Positions 1 to 5,548 of a DNA stretch of 7,366 nt are shown piece by piece; within the stretch, counting starts at the first letter, position 1, and each line of letters starts with the position of its first letter. The notes under the pieces were generated by a model. That model was not told where the DNA came from. It was given only the letters and a program-made list of their open reading frames with translations, and made no database searches. This DNA comes from GCA-020348445 sp965372465. Its GTDB lineage: Archaea > Thermoplasmatota > Thermoplasmata > GCA-020350865. The stretch spans positions 1 to 7,366 of the forward strand of contig CBDVCK010000192.1 of assembly GCA_965372465.1 (NCBI GenBank), written 5' to 3'. Position numbers and translations under genes: made by a program.

Positions 1-106
1 AAATATTCAAAGGGCTCAAACCAAAGGCACAGCCACCCTTTGGAACCCGACTGTGCGAGTCTTAAAATTCAAAGTAAAGTGGTATAATGGACCAAAAATA
101 TATTAA
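1..106 (+). other. Structured element (possible pseudoknot RNA) or 3' end of a gene from the left
   Basis: Two readings compete. As RNA on the + strand, 11-17 can pair with 57-63 (7 pairs, two of them G-U), 27-32 pairs perfectly with 51-56 (GCACAG/CTGTGC), and 21-26 pairs with 38-43 (CCAAAG/CTTTGG). The last pairing crosses the second, giving a pseudoknot inside an outer stem. The G-U pairs become A-C mismatches on the other strand, so the + strand is favoured. The octamer ATTCAAAG flanks the structure as a direct repeat (5-12 and 67-74). As protein, + frame 2 is open from the window edge to a TAA at 104-106. It gives 34 residues ending in a strand-like, basic tail (VRVLKFKVKWYNGPKIY) that stops exactly where the convergent gene at 107 stops. 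I do not recognise a riboswitch class or a protein family, and both readings stay tentative. Confidence 0.3.
94..98 (-). terminator. Possible poly-T terminator after the Doc operon
   Basis: Reading the - strand, a run of five T follows the stop codon of the 39-codon gene after eight AT-only bases. Archaeal termination commonly uses T-rich tracts without a hairpin, so this could end the doc transcript. The tract is short and the call is weak. Confidence 0.22.
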
Positions 107-226
107 TCAATATTTTGCCAATTCTTCTAAAAGTTTCTTATTCCTTTTAATGCTCTCTTTGATAAGAGCCTCTGATTCCTCTGATATTTCGACTTTTTCC
201 TCTTCCTTCTTATCTGGTCCGTCCAT
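107..226 (-). CDS. Small charged helical protein, candidate antitoxin of the Doc-like toxin
   Basis: This is a 39-residue ORF, ATG to TGA, lying 40 bases downstream of the doc-like gene on the same strand. The protein begins MDGPDKKEEEKVEIS and continues as one strongly charged, probably amphipathic helix ending in LLEELAKY. It has no cysteine, tryptophan, signal peptide or membrane segment. Support for it being real: a GGTG Shine-Dalgarno core six bases before the ATG, a composition rich in Glu and Lys as in genuine small archaeal proteins, and its position in a toxin operon. Classical Phd antitoxins are longer, have an N-terminal DNA-binding part and lie upstream of doc; this one is shorter and downstream, so it is not a Phd homologue by eye. 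The inference is that its helix masks the Doc active-site groove, as the C-terminal part of Phd does. It could instead be an unrelated small protein. Confidence 0.6.
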   Translation of the reverse strand: MDGPDKKEEEKVEISEESEALIKESIKRNKKLLEELAKY

Positions 227-232
227 TTTTAA

Positions 233-236
233 CACC
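233..236 (-). promoter_or_regulatory. Ribosome binding site of the 39-codon gene
   Basis: GGTG on the - strand, six bases before the ATG at 226-224. It matches the GGTGA(T) core complementary to the 3' end of archaeal 16S rRNA. It supports independent translation of this very short gene. Confidence 0.5.
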
Positions 237-266
237 GTACAACTAGATATTAACCTTCCTATTATA

Positions 267-671
267 TTATATTTTCCTTGAATGTTCTTTTAACCAATTT
301 CGGATAGATTCCAGATCCATTTCATTCTTTGCAATGGAAATAGTAAAATCAACACCATCTTTTGTAGTCATGTCTAAATAATATCCATTCTTTATGAGAA
401 AAAGATCAGTGGCTTCTATCCCGGCTCTCTTGTTACCGTCAACGAAAGGATGTCCTGAGATAATTCCCCTGGCAATCAGAGCTCCGAGGTAGAAAATATC
501 CCTTATCTTCATGGAAAATATTTGGCTTTTTGTGAAATCAACAATAAATTCAAGATTTCCGTAATTTAATATTCCATATTCCCCACCGGTTTCGTCTAAT
601 ATTTGCTTGTGAAGTGTTATTATCTCATTTACAGTTATATATTTTATTTCATCGTGTTCATTTAGACTCAT
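267..671 (-). CDS. doc: Doc/Fic-family (death-on-curing) toxin-like protein
   Basis: 134 residues from the ATG at 671. The Fic-fold signature HPFVDGNKRAG is at residues 74-84. His74 is the expected catalytic base, Asp78 the metal or phosphate-handling acid, and Asn80-Lys81-Arg82 matches the NKR of Doc. The final Arg of AMP-transferring Fic proteins (HPFx[DE]GNGRxxR) is absent. Doc of phage P1 is a kinase that inactivates elongation factor EF-Tu; the equivalent target here would be aEF1A, which is inference. The N-terminus IKYITVNEIITLHKQIL matches the usual Doc opening (xYLTxExxLxLH), and 134 residues is close to family length, which is why I chose this start over an in-frame TTG at 764 that would add 31 residues of doubtful sequence. 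No Phd-like gene lies upstream; a 39-codon gene follows 40 bases downstream and may be the antitoxin. No membrane segment is visible, so it should be cytoplasmic. Confidence 0.85.
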   Translation of the reverse strand: MSLNEHDEIKYITVNEIITLHKQILDETGGEYGILNYGNLEFIVDFTKSQIFSMKIRDIFYLGALIARGIISGHPFVDGNKRAGIEATDLFLIKNGYYLDMTTKDGVDFTISIAKNEMDLESIRNWLKEHSRKI

Positions 672-692
672 AATAAGGCCATATGTGAGTTG

Positions 693-737
693 TAATTTAA
701 GTCTTTTGTAAATCATGCTCGGAAAAGCTTTAAAAAT
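693..737 (-). promoter_or_regulatory. Possible archaeal promoter(s) of the doc operon
   Basis: On the - strand, TTTTTAAAG (about 728-736) follows CCGA and could be a TATA box, placing transcription start near 703-706 and a leader of about 30 bases. A second AT-rich box, CTTAAATTA (about 692-701), lies roughly 26 bases from the ATG at 671, which would give a leaderless transcript. That would agree with the lack of a convincing Shine-Dalgarno before this ATG. The choice cannot be made from sequence alone. Confidence 0.3.
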
Positions 738-868
738 CGGTTTCGGAAATACCAACCTCAACACTCATTTTAATTCTTTTGGTCTGCGACCTCCCCTCGC
801 ACTTTCAGCTTTTGTTCCCTATCTTATTGTCTCAATTCGTAACCTCGGTTCTATTCCCTAAGACCCGC

Positions 869-902
869 CATTTTCGTCCAAGCCAAATCGGTGACGAAAA
901 TG
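869..902. promoter_or_regulatory. Perfect 10-bp inverted repeat over the start codon at 900
   Basis: CATTTTCGTC (869-878) and GACGAAAATG (893-902) are exact reverse complements separated by 14 bases. The right arm contains the ATG of the downstream gene, and the Shine-Dalgarno GGTGA straddles the loop and arm. In RNA this would form a hairpin hiding the start codon; in DNA it is a symmetric site where a dimeric regulator could bind. Either would control the two-gene unit that begins here. Apart from this dyad I see no gene in 672-899. Confidence 0.5.
890..894 (+). promoter_or_regulatory. Ribosome binding site deciding the ATG start at 900
   Basis: GGTGA ends five bases before the ATG at 900. 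A GTG in the same frame begins at 891, but it lies inside this Shine-Dalgarno core and has none of its own, so the ATG is the better start. Confidence 0.55.
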
Positions 903-1097
903 TCTGCGAACTTATTATCTGACTGCTCAGGGGTCAGACAGAAAGTACCTGAGGCTACTCGGCAAATATATAAGAAGGCAATAGAGACCATTGCTCATGC
1001 TATACGTCCAGTTACAGGCTCCGCAATCTACCCATATCCGGATTGTATTGGATGTAAACCAGTTATAGAAACCATGCTGCAGGAGATGATATATTGA
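900..1097 (+). CDS. Small protein of unknown function with a CxxC motif
   Basis: 65 residues from the ATG at 900. I do not recognise the family. The first half (about 10-40) is polar with a likely helix around KVPEATRQIYKKAIETIAHA. The second half carries PYPDCIGC, whose two cysteines form a single CxxC; with the Cys at residue 9 this makes three cysteines, too few for a confident zinc-binding call unless it dimerises. There is no signal peptide or membrane segment. Its TGA overlaps the TTG start of the next gene, so the two are very probably translated together and may act together. The start codon lies in an inverted repeat that could regulate both. A partner or regulator of the nuclease-like protein, or a virus or plasmid leftover, are both possible; neither is shown by the sequence. 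Confidence 0.6.
   Translation: MSANLLSDCSGVRQKVPEATRQIYKKAIETIAHAIRPVTGSAIYPYPDCIGCKPVIETMLQEMIY
1081..1085 (+). promoter_or_regulatory. Ribosome binding site supporting a TTG start
   Basis: AGGAG lies within the 3' end of the upstream gene, eight bases before the TTG at 1094-1096. It explains how a weak TTG start overlapping the preceding TGA can be used. There is no in-frame ATG until well inside the conserved-looking part. Confidence 0.55.
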
Positions 1098-1438
1098 ATC
1101 ACTCTCGACCTAAATCAGATGTCAACATTCTAAGAATGTTCTGCAAAGAGAGCAGAAAGCATTTCATGACCAAAGCCGCCTTATTTCATCTATTGATATC
1201 AATGGGACATGATGTAATCACGGAATTCCAATTACCAAATGGCTATGGCGATTTGTTAGATTTAACAGTTAATGTTCACTATGAGTTGGAATTCAACATG
1301 AGATTAAACAAAAATAACAAGAAGCTCGAACTCTATAAGAGACCAGGTGTTGAGATCATCGTCATCAACTGCGATAAATTATCGAAGGATTATAACGACA
1401 TGGCTGAACTTTTAAAAGAATATATCGTCCCCGATTGA
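1094..1438 (+). CDS. PD-(D/E)XK nuclease-like small protein
   Basis: 114 residues, starting at a TTG that overlaps the previous stop codon (TTGA) and has an AGGAG site. The layout fits the restriction-endonuclease-like fold. A helix with MTKAALFHLLISMGHDV (about 25-41) is followed by Glu44 in a strand, then GYGDLLDL with Asp53 and Asp56, then the strand HYELEF with Glu64 and Glu66. A Lys-rich helix follows (about 69-82), then the hydrophobic strand VEIIVIN (86-92). The usual third motif is ExK; here it is Glu-Leu-Glu, so the catalytic lysine is either replaced by one in the next helix (Lys73, Lys76 or Lys77) or activity is lost. Small proteins of this type occur in archaeal viruses, plasmids and defence loci. 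It is coupled to the 65-residue gene and converges with the large surface gene, leaving 26 bases between stops. The fold call is by pattern only; I cannot name the subfamily. Confidence 0.6.
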   Translation: MNHSRPKSDVNILRMFCKESRKHFMTKAALFHLLISMGHDVITEFQLPNGYGDLLDLTVNVHYELEFNMRLNKNNKKLELYKRPGVEIIVINCDKLSKDYNDMAELLKEYIVPD

Positions 1439-1464
1439 ATTTTACATATCGGCTAAAAGTGATT

Positions 1465-4400
1465 CTAATTCTCAGGAGGTTGTGGCGATTCAATCTCATC
1501 TGATTCTTCACCTTCCACGGTCTGTGGAGTTTCTCCGTCTTCAGATGTCGTGTCCTCTTCTATCGGGAAAGAACCTGGTAGAGCTTCCTCTTCTTCTTTA
1601 GGAACTTCAGATGTTTTAGGCTTCTTCTTTTTCATCAAGGCCACAAGGATCACAATAACAATCACAGCAATAATTGCAAGCAGTGCAATCAGCATCACCT
1701 GGTTATCCCCACCTCCATCACCGTTTGTAGTTACAGCCTGTGGTGTTCCACTGACTTCAGAAGTCTGCGTACTTTCACCTACACCATTTACAGCGCTCAC
1801 CTTGTAGTAATAGGTCTGACCATTGGTAACACTGGAATCAGTGTAAGTAAGAACATTTCCAACCAAAGTTAGAAGAGTCAAATTACCTGCAGAAGAACCC
1901 CTGTAAATCTTGTAGCCAGTGATCGCCGACCCACCATCCGAGCTTGACGCTTCCCAGGTCAATACAACCTGACCATCACCAGCGGTTCCTTGTAAATTCT
2001 GGGGTGCTGATGGAACTGTTGCAGGAGGAACAGGAGTGCCACTTATTTCTGTGGATAATACACCTTCACCAACCGTATTTTTGGCACTAACATTATAAAC
2101 ATAAGCCTGTCCATTTATCAGGCCAGTATTGTTATAGGATGTAACATTTCCGATCTCAACAAGAAATGTGTTATCCCTGTAAATCCTGTAATTGGTAATC
2201 TCAGAACCACCAACATCCAATGGAGCCTCCCATGTGAGATAAATATAACCATCGCCCGTACTCACCTGCAAGTTCTGAGGAGCCGTTGGAAGACCAACTG
2301 GTGTCGCATCGGTCCCAGTGGATTGCGAACCCTCACCTGCAGCATTCCTGGCACTGACCTTATAGTAGTATGTCACTCCATTTGTCACATCTGAATCATT
2401 GTAGAATGTGACAGCTCCGATTTCTACAAGGAAGTTCTCAGAGCCTGAGACATTGCCTTTATAGATCCTGTAATTCGTTACTGCCGAACCGCCATCATCT
2501 ATGGGAGCATCCCAGGTTAAGTTAACATACCCATCACCTGCACTCGATTGCAGATTCAGTGGTTCAGAGGGCGGTGCTATCGGTGTTCCCTGAACTTCCT
2601 CAGATAATAGCCCTTCCCAGGCTGCATTTTTGGCGCTGACCTGATAGTAAGAAGTAACACCATTGGTCACGATGGTATCATTGTAAAAAAGGATATCATC
2701 GATCTGAATTAGAAAACTCTCCCCACCTGATGTCGTGCCTTTGTATATCCTGTAATTCGTAATTGGTGAACCACCATCATCACTTGGCGGGTCCCAAGTG
2801 AGGTTCACATAGCCATTTCCAACGCTTGCCAGTAAGTTCTCTGGCTCTGTGGGAAGCGAAGCAATAAGAACGTTTACCTCACCTGATTTCGATCCTTCTC
2901 CAACTGAGTTTTTTGCAGACACCTGATAATAATAAGTAGTTCCACTTGAAACGCTGGTATCGTTATAATACAATAAATTACCAATCTCAGTTAATAGGCT
3001 CAGACTCCCTGATGAAATTCCCCTATATATCTCGTAATTCGTGATAGGAAATCCGCCATCAATAGAAGGAGCGCTCCATGTCAAATTCGCATAAGAGGAG
3101 CCGCCATCAACAGCCAAACCTATGGGTGCAGTTGGCAGTCCAGGCGTTCCTTTTACCTCGTTAGATTGCGGGCTTTCACCTAATGCATTTTTAGCACTAA
3201 CCTTATAGAAGTATTCATTCCCATTGGTTACAGTTGCATCATTGTAAGTGAGAAGATTCCCGATTTCAATTAAAAAGGTCTCTCCTCCTGAGGTTGTACC
3301 CCTGTAGATTTCGTAGTTTGTAATAGCAGAGCCGCCATTTGAGTTTGGAGCGCTCCATGAGAGGTCTACATAAGAATCCCCCCAGGTCGCCTGTAGACTC
3401 TGAGGAACAGTTGGAAGCCCTGTGGGCATGTCATCTGCTTCGTTTGACATGGGGCCTTCACCGATTATGTTCTTTGCTTTTATGCGGTAGTAGTATTGGA
3501 TACCATTGGTTACACTGGTGTCGTTGTAGGTTGTTACATTTCCAATCTCGATTAGGAAGGATTCCGAACCTGGGGATGTGCCTCTATAAACTAAGAAATT
3601 TGTGATGCTTGAGTTACCATTTGAGGTTGGTTGATCCCAGGTGAGGTCAACGTAGCCGGTTCCTGCTGATGCAGCTAGATTTTGAGGGGCTGAGGGGGCT
3701 TCGAGATTGGAGCCGAAGGCGTAGAGGTTGAAGTCATGGGAACCAACATATACTTTGCCGTCTGCTCCGATTGCTGGGGAGGAATAGATATCACCTCCTG
3801 TGGTATAGCTCCATTTTTCTGTTCCATTTGGATATATTGCATAGAATTTATCGTCATATGATCCAAAATAGATAGTGCCTTCACTTCCTATTGCTGGGGA
3901 TGATAAAATATTATCTCCAGTAGGAAATGTCCATTTCAGAGTTCCATTTGGATACATTGCATATAGATTATTATCATACGAACCGATGTAAATAGTTCCA
4001 TCTGGACCTATTCCAGGTGAGGATTGCATGGTATCGCCAGCAGTATAGTTCCATTTTTCTGTTCCATTCGGGTATAATGCATATATATTATTGTCTTGGC
4101 CCCCAAAATAGATTATACCATCATCACCAATGGTAGGCGATGATATTACAACACCTTCGGTACTATAACTCCATTTCTCAGTACCATTTGGATAAAACGA
4201 ATAAATTTTAAGACTCGGTATTCCCGCACCTACATATATTATACCTTCATCATCTATGGCAGGAGAAGACCATATTCGTCCTACAAGATTATTGCTCCAT
4301 TTTAGTGTACCATTGGGATACAATGCATACAAATTTGAATCATCACTACCAAAATAAATTGTACCAGTATCATCTATTACTGGTGAGCACCATATAACAT

Positions 4401-4851
4401 CACCCACAGGATATGTCCATTTTATCGATCCATTCGGGTACAGGGCATAGAATTTATTATCATCGGAACCAAAATAAATAGTATTATCACTGTCTATCGC
4501 AGGCGAGCTCCATATATTATCTCCGGCGGTAAAGCTCCATTTGAGTGTCCCATTTGGGTATATTGCATATAAATTATTATCACTAGACCCGAAATATATG
4601 GTACCATCAATACCAATTGCGGGTGTAGTGTAAATAATATCTCCGGTAGGATAACTCCATTTTATAGTTCCATCTATGTGGTCGGTATCATATAGGCTTA
4701 AACCAGTGTGCTGAGCGTTACCTTGATAGCATGGCCAGGGGGAATCTGCGAGGCCTTGGGCTTCTACTGGTTGGGGTGTGATGATTAATAGGCCTAAGAA
4801 TGCGGTTGCGGTCAATAATATGACGAGTGATAGACTTGTTATTCTGTTCAT
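1465..4851 (-). CDS. Secreted, membrane-anchored PQQ-type beta-propeller and fibronectin type III protein
   Basis: 1128 residues from an ATG with a strong GGAGGT site. Residues 1-31 form a signal peptide, with likely cleavage after VEA. Residues 39-50 (WPCYQGNAQHTG) match the usual opening of PQQ-like propellers. Eight blades of about 40 residues follow (61-380), each with KWxxxxG, SSPAI and GTIYFGSxDNxxYAxYPNG. Seven fibronectin type III domains of 89-97 residues occupy 385-1038, each ending in YYYxVSAKNxxGEG. A short Gly/Asn-rich linker leads to one membrane helix (about 1052-1073), a KKKK stop-transfer and an acidic 55-residue cytoplasmic tail. The protein therefore stands on the outer cell surface, probably for binding, adhesion or envelope structure. 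The blades are structural repeats; nothing shows a quinone-dependent dehydrogenase. Seven blades carry an N-glycosylation sequon. Only two cysteines (41 and 155) are visible, a possible disulfide. The gene has its own AT-rich promoter region and may be transcribed separately from the two upstream genes. Confidence 0.93.
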   Translation of the reverse strand: MNRITSLSLVILLTATAFLGLLIITPQPVEAQGLADSPWPCYQGNAQHTGLSLYDTDHIDGTIKWSYPTGDIIYTTPAIGIDGTIYFGSSDNNLYAIYPNGTLKWSFTAGDNIWSSPAIDSDNTIYFGSDDNKFYALYPNGSIKWTYPVGDVIWCSPVIDDTGTIYFGSDDSNLYALYPNGTLKWSNNLVGRIWSSPAIDDEGIIYVGAGIPSLKIYSFYPNGTEKWSYSTEGVVISSPTIGDDGIIYFGGQDNNIYALYPNGTEKWNYTAGDTMQSSPGIGPDGTIYIGSYDNNLYAMYPNGTLKWTFPTGDNILSSPAIGSEGTIYFGSYDDKFYAIYPNGTEKWSYTTGGDIYSSPAIGADGKVYVGSHDFNLYAFGSNLEAPSAPQNLAASAGTGYVDLTWDQPTSNGNSSITNFLVYRGTSPGSESFLIEIGNVTTYNDTSVTNGIQYYYRIKAKNIIGEGPMSNEADDMPTGLPTVPQSLQATWGDSYVDLSWSAPNSNGGSAITNYEIYRGTTSGGETFLIEIGNLLTYNDATVTNGNEYFYKVSAKNALGESPQSNEVKGTPGLPTAPIGLAVDGGSSYANLTWSAPSIDGGFPITNYEIYRGISSGSLSLLTEIGNLLYYNDTSVSSGTTYYYQVSAKNSVGEGSKSGEVNVLIASLPTEPENLLASVGNGYVNLTWDPPSDDGGSPITNYRIYKGTTSGGESFLIQIDDILFYNDTIVTNGVTSYYQVSAKNAAWEGLLSEEVQGTPIAPPSEPLNLQSSAGDGYVNLTWDAPIDDGGSAVTNYRIYKGNVSGSENFLVEIGAVTFYNDSDVTNGVTYYYKVSARNAAGEGSQSTGTDATPVGLPTAPQNLQVSTGDGYIYLTWEAPLDVGGSEITNYRIYRDNTFLVEIGNVTSYNNTGLINGQAYVYNVSAKNTVGEGVLSTEISGTPVPPATVPSAPQNLQGTAGDGQVVLTWEASSSDGGSAITGYKIYRGSSAGNLTLLTLVGNVLTYTDSSVTNGQTYYYKVSAVNGVGESTQTSEVSGTPQAVTTNGDGGGDNQVMLIALLAIIAVIVIVILVALMKKKKPKTSEVPKEEEEALPGSFPIEEDTTSEDGETPQTVEGEESDEIESPQPPEN
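1738..3699 (-). repeat. Seven tandem fibronectin type III coding repeats
   Basis: Seven units of about 267-291 bases encode residues 385-477, 478-570, 571-664, 665-758, 759-852, 853-941 and 942-1038 of the surface protein. They share PxAPxNL, the TW strand, DGGSxITNYxIYRG, FLIEIGN, YNDTxVTNG and the YYYxVSAKN ending. Unit 6 lacks five residues after IYR. Unit 4 has Trp in place of the Gly of the GEG turn (AAWEG). The high similarity at protein level points to growth by unequal recombination. Confidence 0.88.
3712..4671 (-). repeat. Eight tandem propeller-blade coding repeats
   Basis: Eight units, seven with a 40-residue (120-base) period and one with 42, encode the propeller blades. The blade tryptophans fall at residues 65, 105, 145, 185, 227, 267, 307 and 347. 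Blade 4 is divergent: it has GAGIPSLKIYSF instead of GSxDNxxYAx, which accounts for the extra two residues. The asparagine five residues before each Trp from blade 2 on is part of an N-G-T/S sequon. Confidence 0.88.
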
Positions 4852-4858
4852 ATCCCTT

Positions 4859-4864
4859 ACCTCC
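4859..4864 (-). promoter_or_regulatory. Strong ribosome binding site of the propeller/Fn3 gene
   Basis: GGAGGT on the - strand, seven bases before the ATG at 4851. It is the best Shine-Dalgarno match in the window and fixes the start codon, which also opens a good signal peptide. Confidence 0.85.
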
Positions 4865-4923
4865 AGATTATGTTATGGCATATCTAAACTTCTACTTACT
4901 TTTTTCGAGCTTCATTTGTTGTT

Positions 4924-4988
4924 AGATTAAATTATTCGAATATAATAATATTGATTTTTATTATCACTATTATATTAAATCGTTCGGA
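4924..4988 (-). promoter_or_regulatory. Probable promoter region of the propeller/Fn3 gene
   Basis: Within the 190-base gap (4852-5041), the - strand shows ATTTAATATAATA at 4968-4980 preceded by CCGAACG, a plausible TATA box with a BRE-like flank. Transcription would begin near 4948. A second box, TAATTTAATC (about 4926-4935), would start near 4903. Both give a leader of 50-100 bases, in keeping with the strong Shine-Dalgarno. A 10-bp palindrome, TATTCGAATA (4933-4942), lies between the first box and the gene and could be an operator. I see no small gene in this gap. Confidence 0.4.
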
Positions 4989-5041
4989 AGATATGTAAAT
5001 ATATGAAAGGAATAACAATAATACTATGTCGATGGGGACAG

Positions 5042-5527
5042 TTACCGGGGTTCATTCCATGAATATTCAATTCCTTTTTCATCAAGCTTCTTGACTAAAA
5101 TCTTCGCGTTTTCTTCTGTTATGTAGATAATTTTAGTAACAAATCCTTTTTTCCAACGAACAAACCATCTATTATCCGGTTTTCCAATTTTGTCTCTTTC
5201 ATAAGCGGCTATGTTCATTATGTTCTCATAGGAAAAACTAATTTCTTTCTTTTTACGTTTTGATATAATATCCTCACTTGTGAGAGTGATATATTCAGGT
5301 AAAATTTCCATACTTCTTGTAAATATGACAAAAGACAAGGACCATGTAGTAGTTGTCCCAAATGATAAAATCATTGCAAATTCCAATGTTGCCCCTAAAA
5401 ACACGCCCATAATAGTACCTAAAACTGAAACTATCCCGATAAAAAATATCGAGATATATGCATAAATTCGTAGAGCTTCTCGTGGATAATTAGATACGGC
5501 CGTATTGTCTAGTTCGATTTCTGTCAT
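5042..5527 (-). CDS. Two-helix membrane protein with a PH-like domain
   Basis: 161 residues. After a short polar N-terminus, two hydrophobic helices span about 22-46 and 49-70, forming a hairpin that probably leaves both ends in the cytoplasm. The soluble part (about 78-158) begins EYITLTSEDIISKRKKKEISFSYENIMNI and ends with a helix, EENAKILVKKLDEKG. Helical hairpin, then a strand with Lys/Arg-rich turn, then a sandwich closed by a C-terminal helix, is the layout of bacterial-PH-like (DUF304/bPH type) membrane proteins; the assignment is by pattern and not certain. It starts 21 bases after the stop of the preceding multi-helix surface protein, so the two are very likely one operon. The Shine-Dalgarno is weak (GGA about nine bases upstream), consistent with translation following the upstream gene. 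No catalytic motif is visible. Confidence 0.8.
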   Translation of the reverse strand: MTEIELDNTAVSNYPREALRIYAYISIFFIGIVSVLGTIMGVFLGATLEFAMILSFGTTTTWSLSFVIFTRSMEILPEYITLTSEDIISKRKKKEISFSYENIMNIAAYERDKIGKPDNRWFVRWKKGFVTKIIYITEENAKILVKKLDEKGIEYSWNEPR

Positions 5528-5548
5528 GATGATTCCAAACCTTCATGA

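Noticed and set aside
1..75. tRNA fragment or CRISPR repeat
   Set aside because: The stems cross each other and do not form a cloverleaf; there is no acceptor CCA pattern, and the only direct repeat is one 8-base pair.
672..764. Longer N-terminus of the Doc-like protein, from a TTG at 764
   Set aside because: It adds 31 residues with no family match before the normal Doc opening, and it would cover the likely promoter. The ATG at 671 gives the usual family length.
730..768. A 12-residue ORF upstream of doc on the - strand
   Set aside because: Too short, without a clear ribosome site; it does not resemble an antitoxin and lies over the promoter candidates.
891..899. GTG start for the 65-residue protein
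   Set aside because: The GTG is part of the GGTGA Shine-Dalgarno core that serves the ATG at 900.
1439..1464. Bidirectional terminator between the convergent genes
   Set aside because: Only short T or A tracts of four bases and no good hairpin, so there is too little to call.
1550..1807. + strand ORF of 85 codons opposite the propeller/Fn3 gene
   Set aside because: It is the antisense of the acidic tail and membrane helix; its Ser/Ile-rich composition is explained by that.
3339..3605. + strand ORF of 88 codons opposite the Fn3 repeats
   Set aside because: Antisense shadow of repeated domains with no ribosome site and an implausible Leu/Cys-rich composition.
3675..3884. - strand ORF of 69 codons inside the propeller
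   Set aside because: An alternative frame of the blade repeats; the repeat-bearing frame is clearly the coding one.
3712..4671. Propeller as a quinone-dependent alcohol dehydrogenase
   Set aside because: The blades match the PQQ-like structural repeat, but no catalytic dehydrogenase features are visible and the context is a surface adhesin-like protein.
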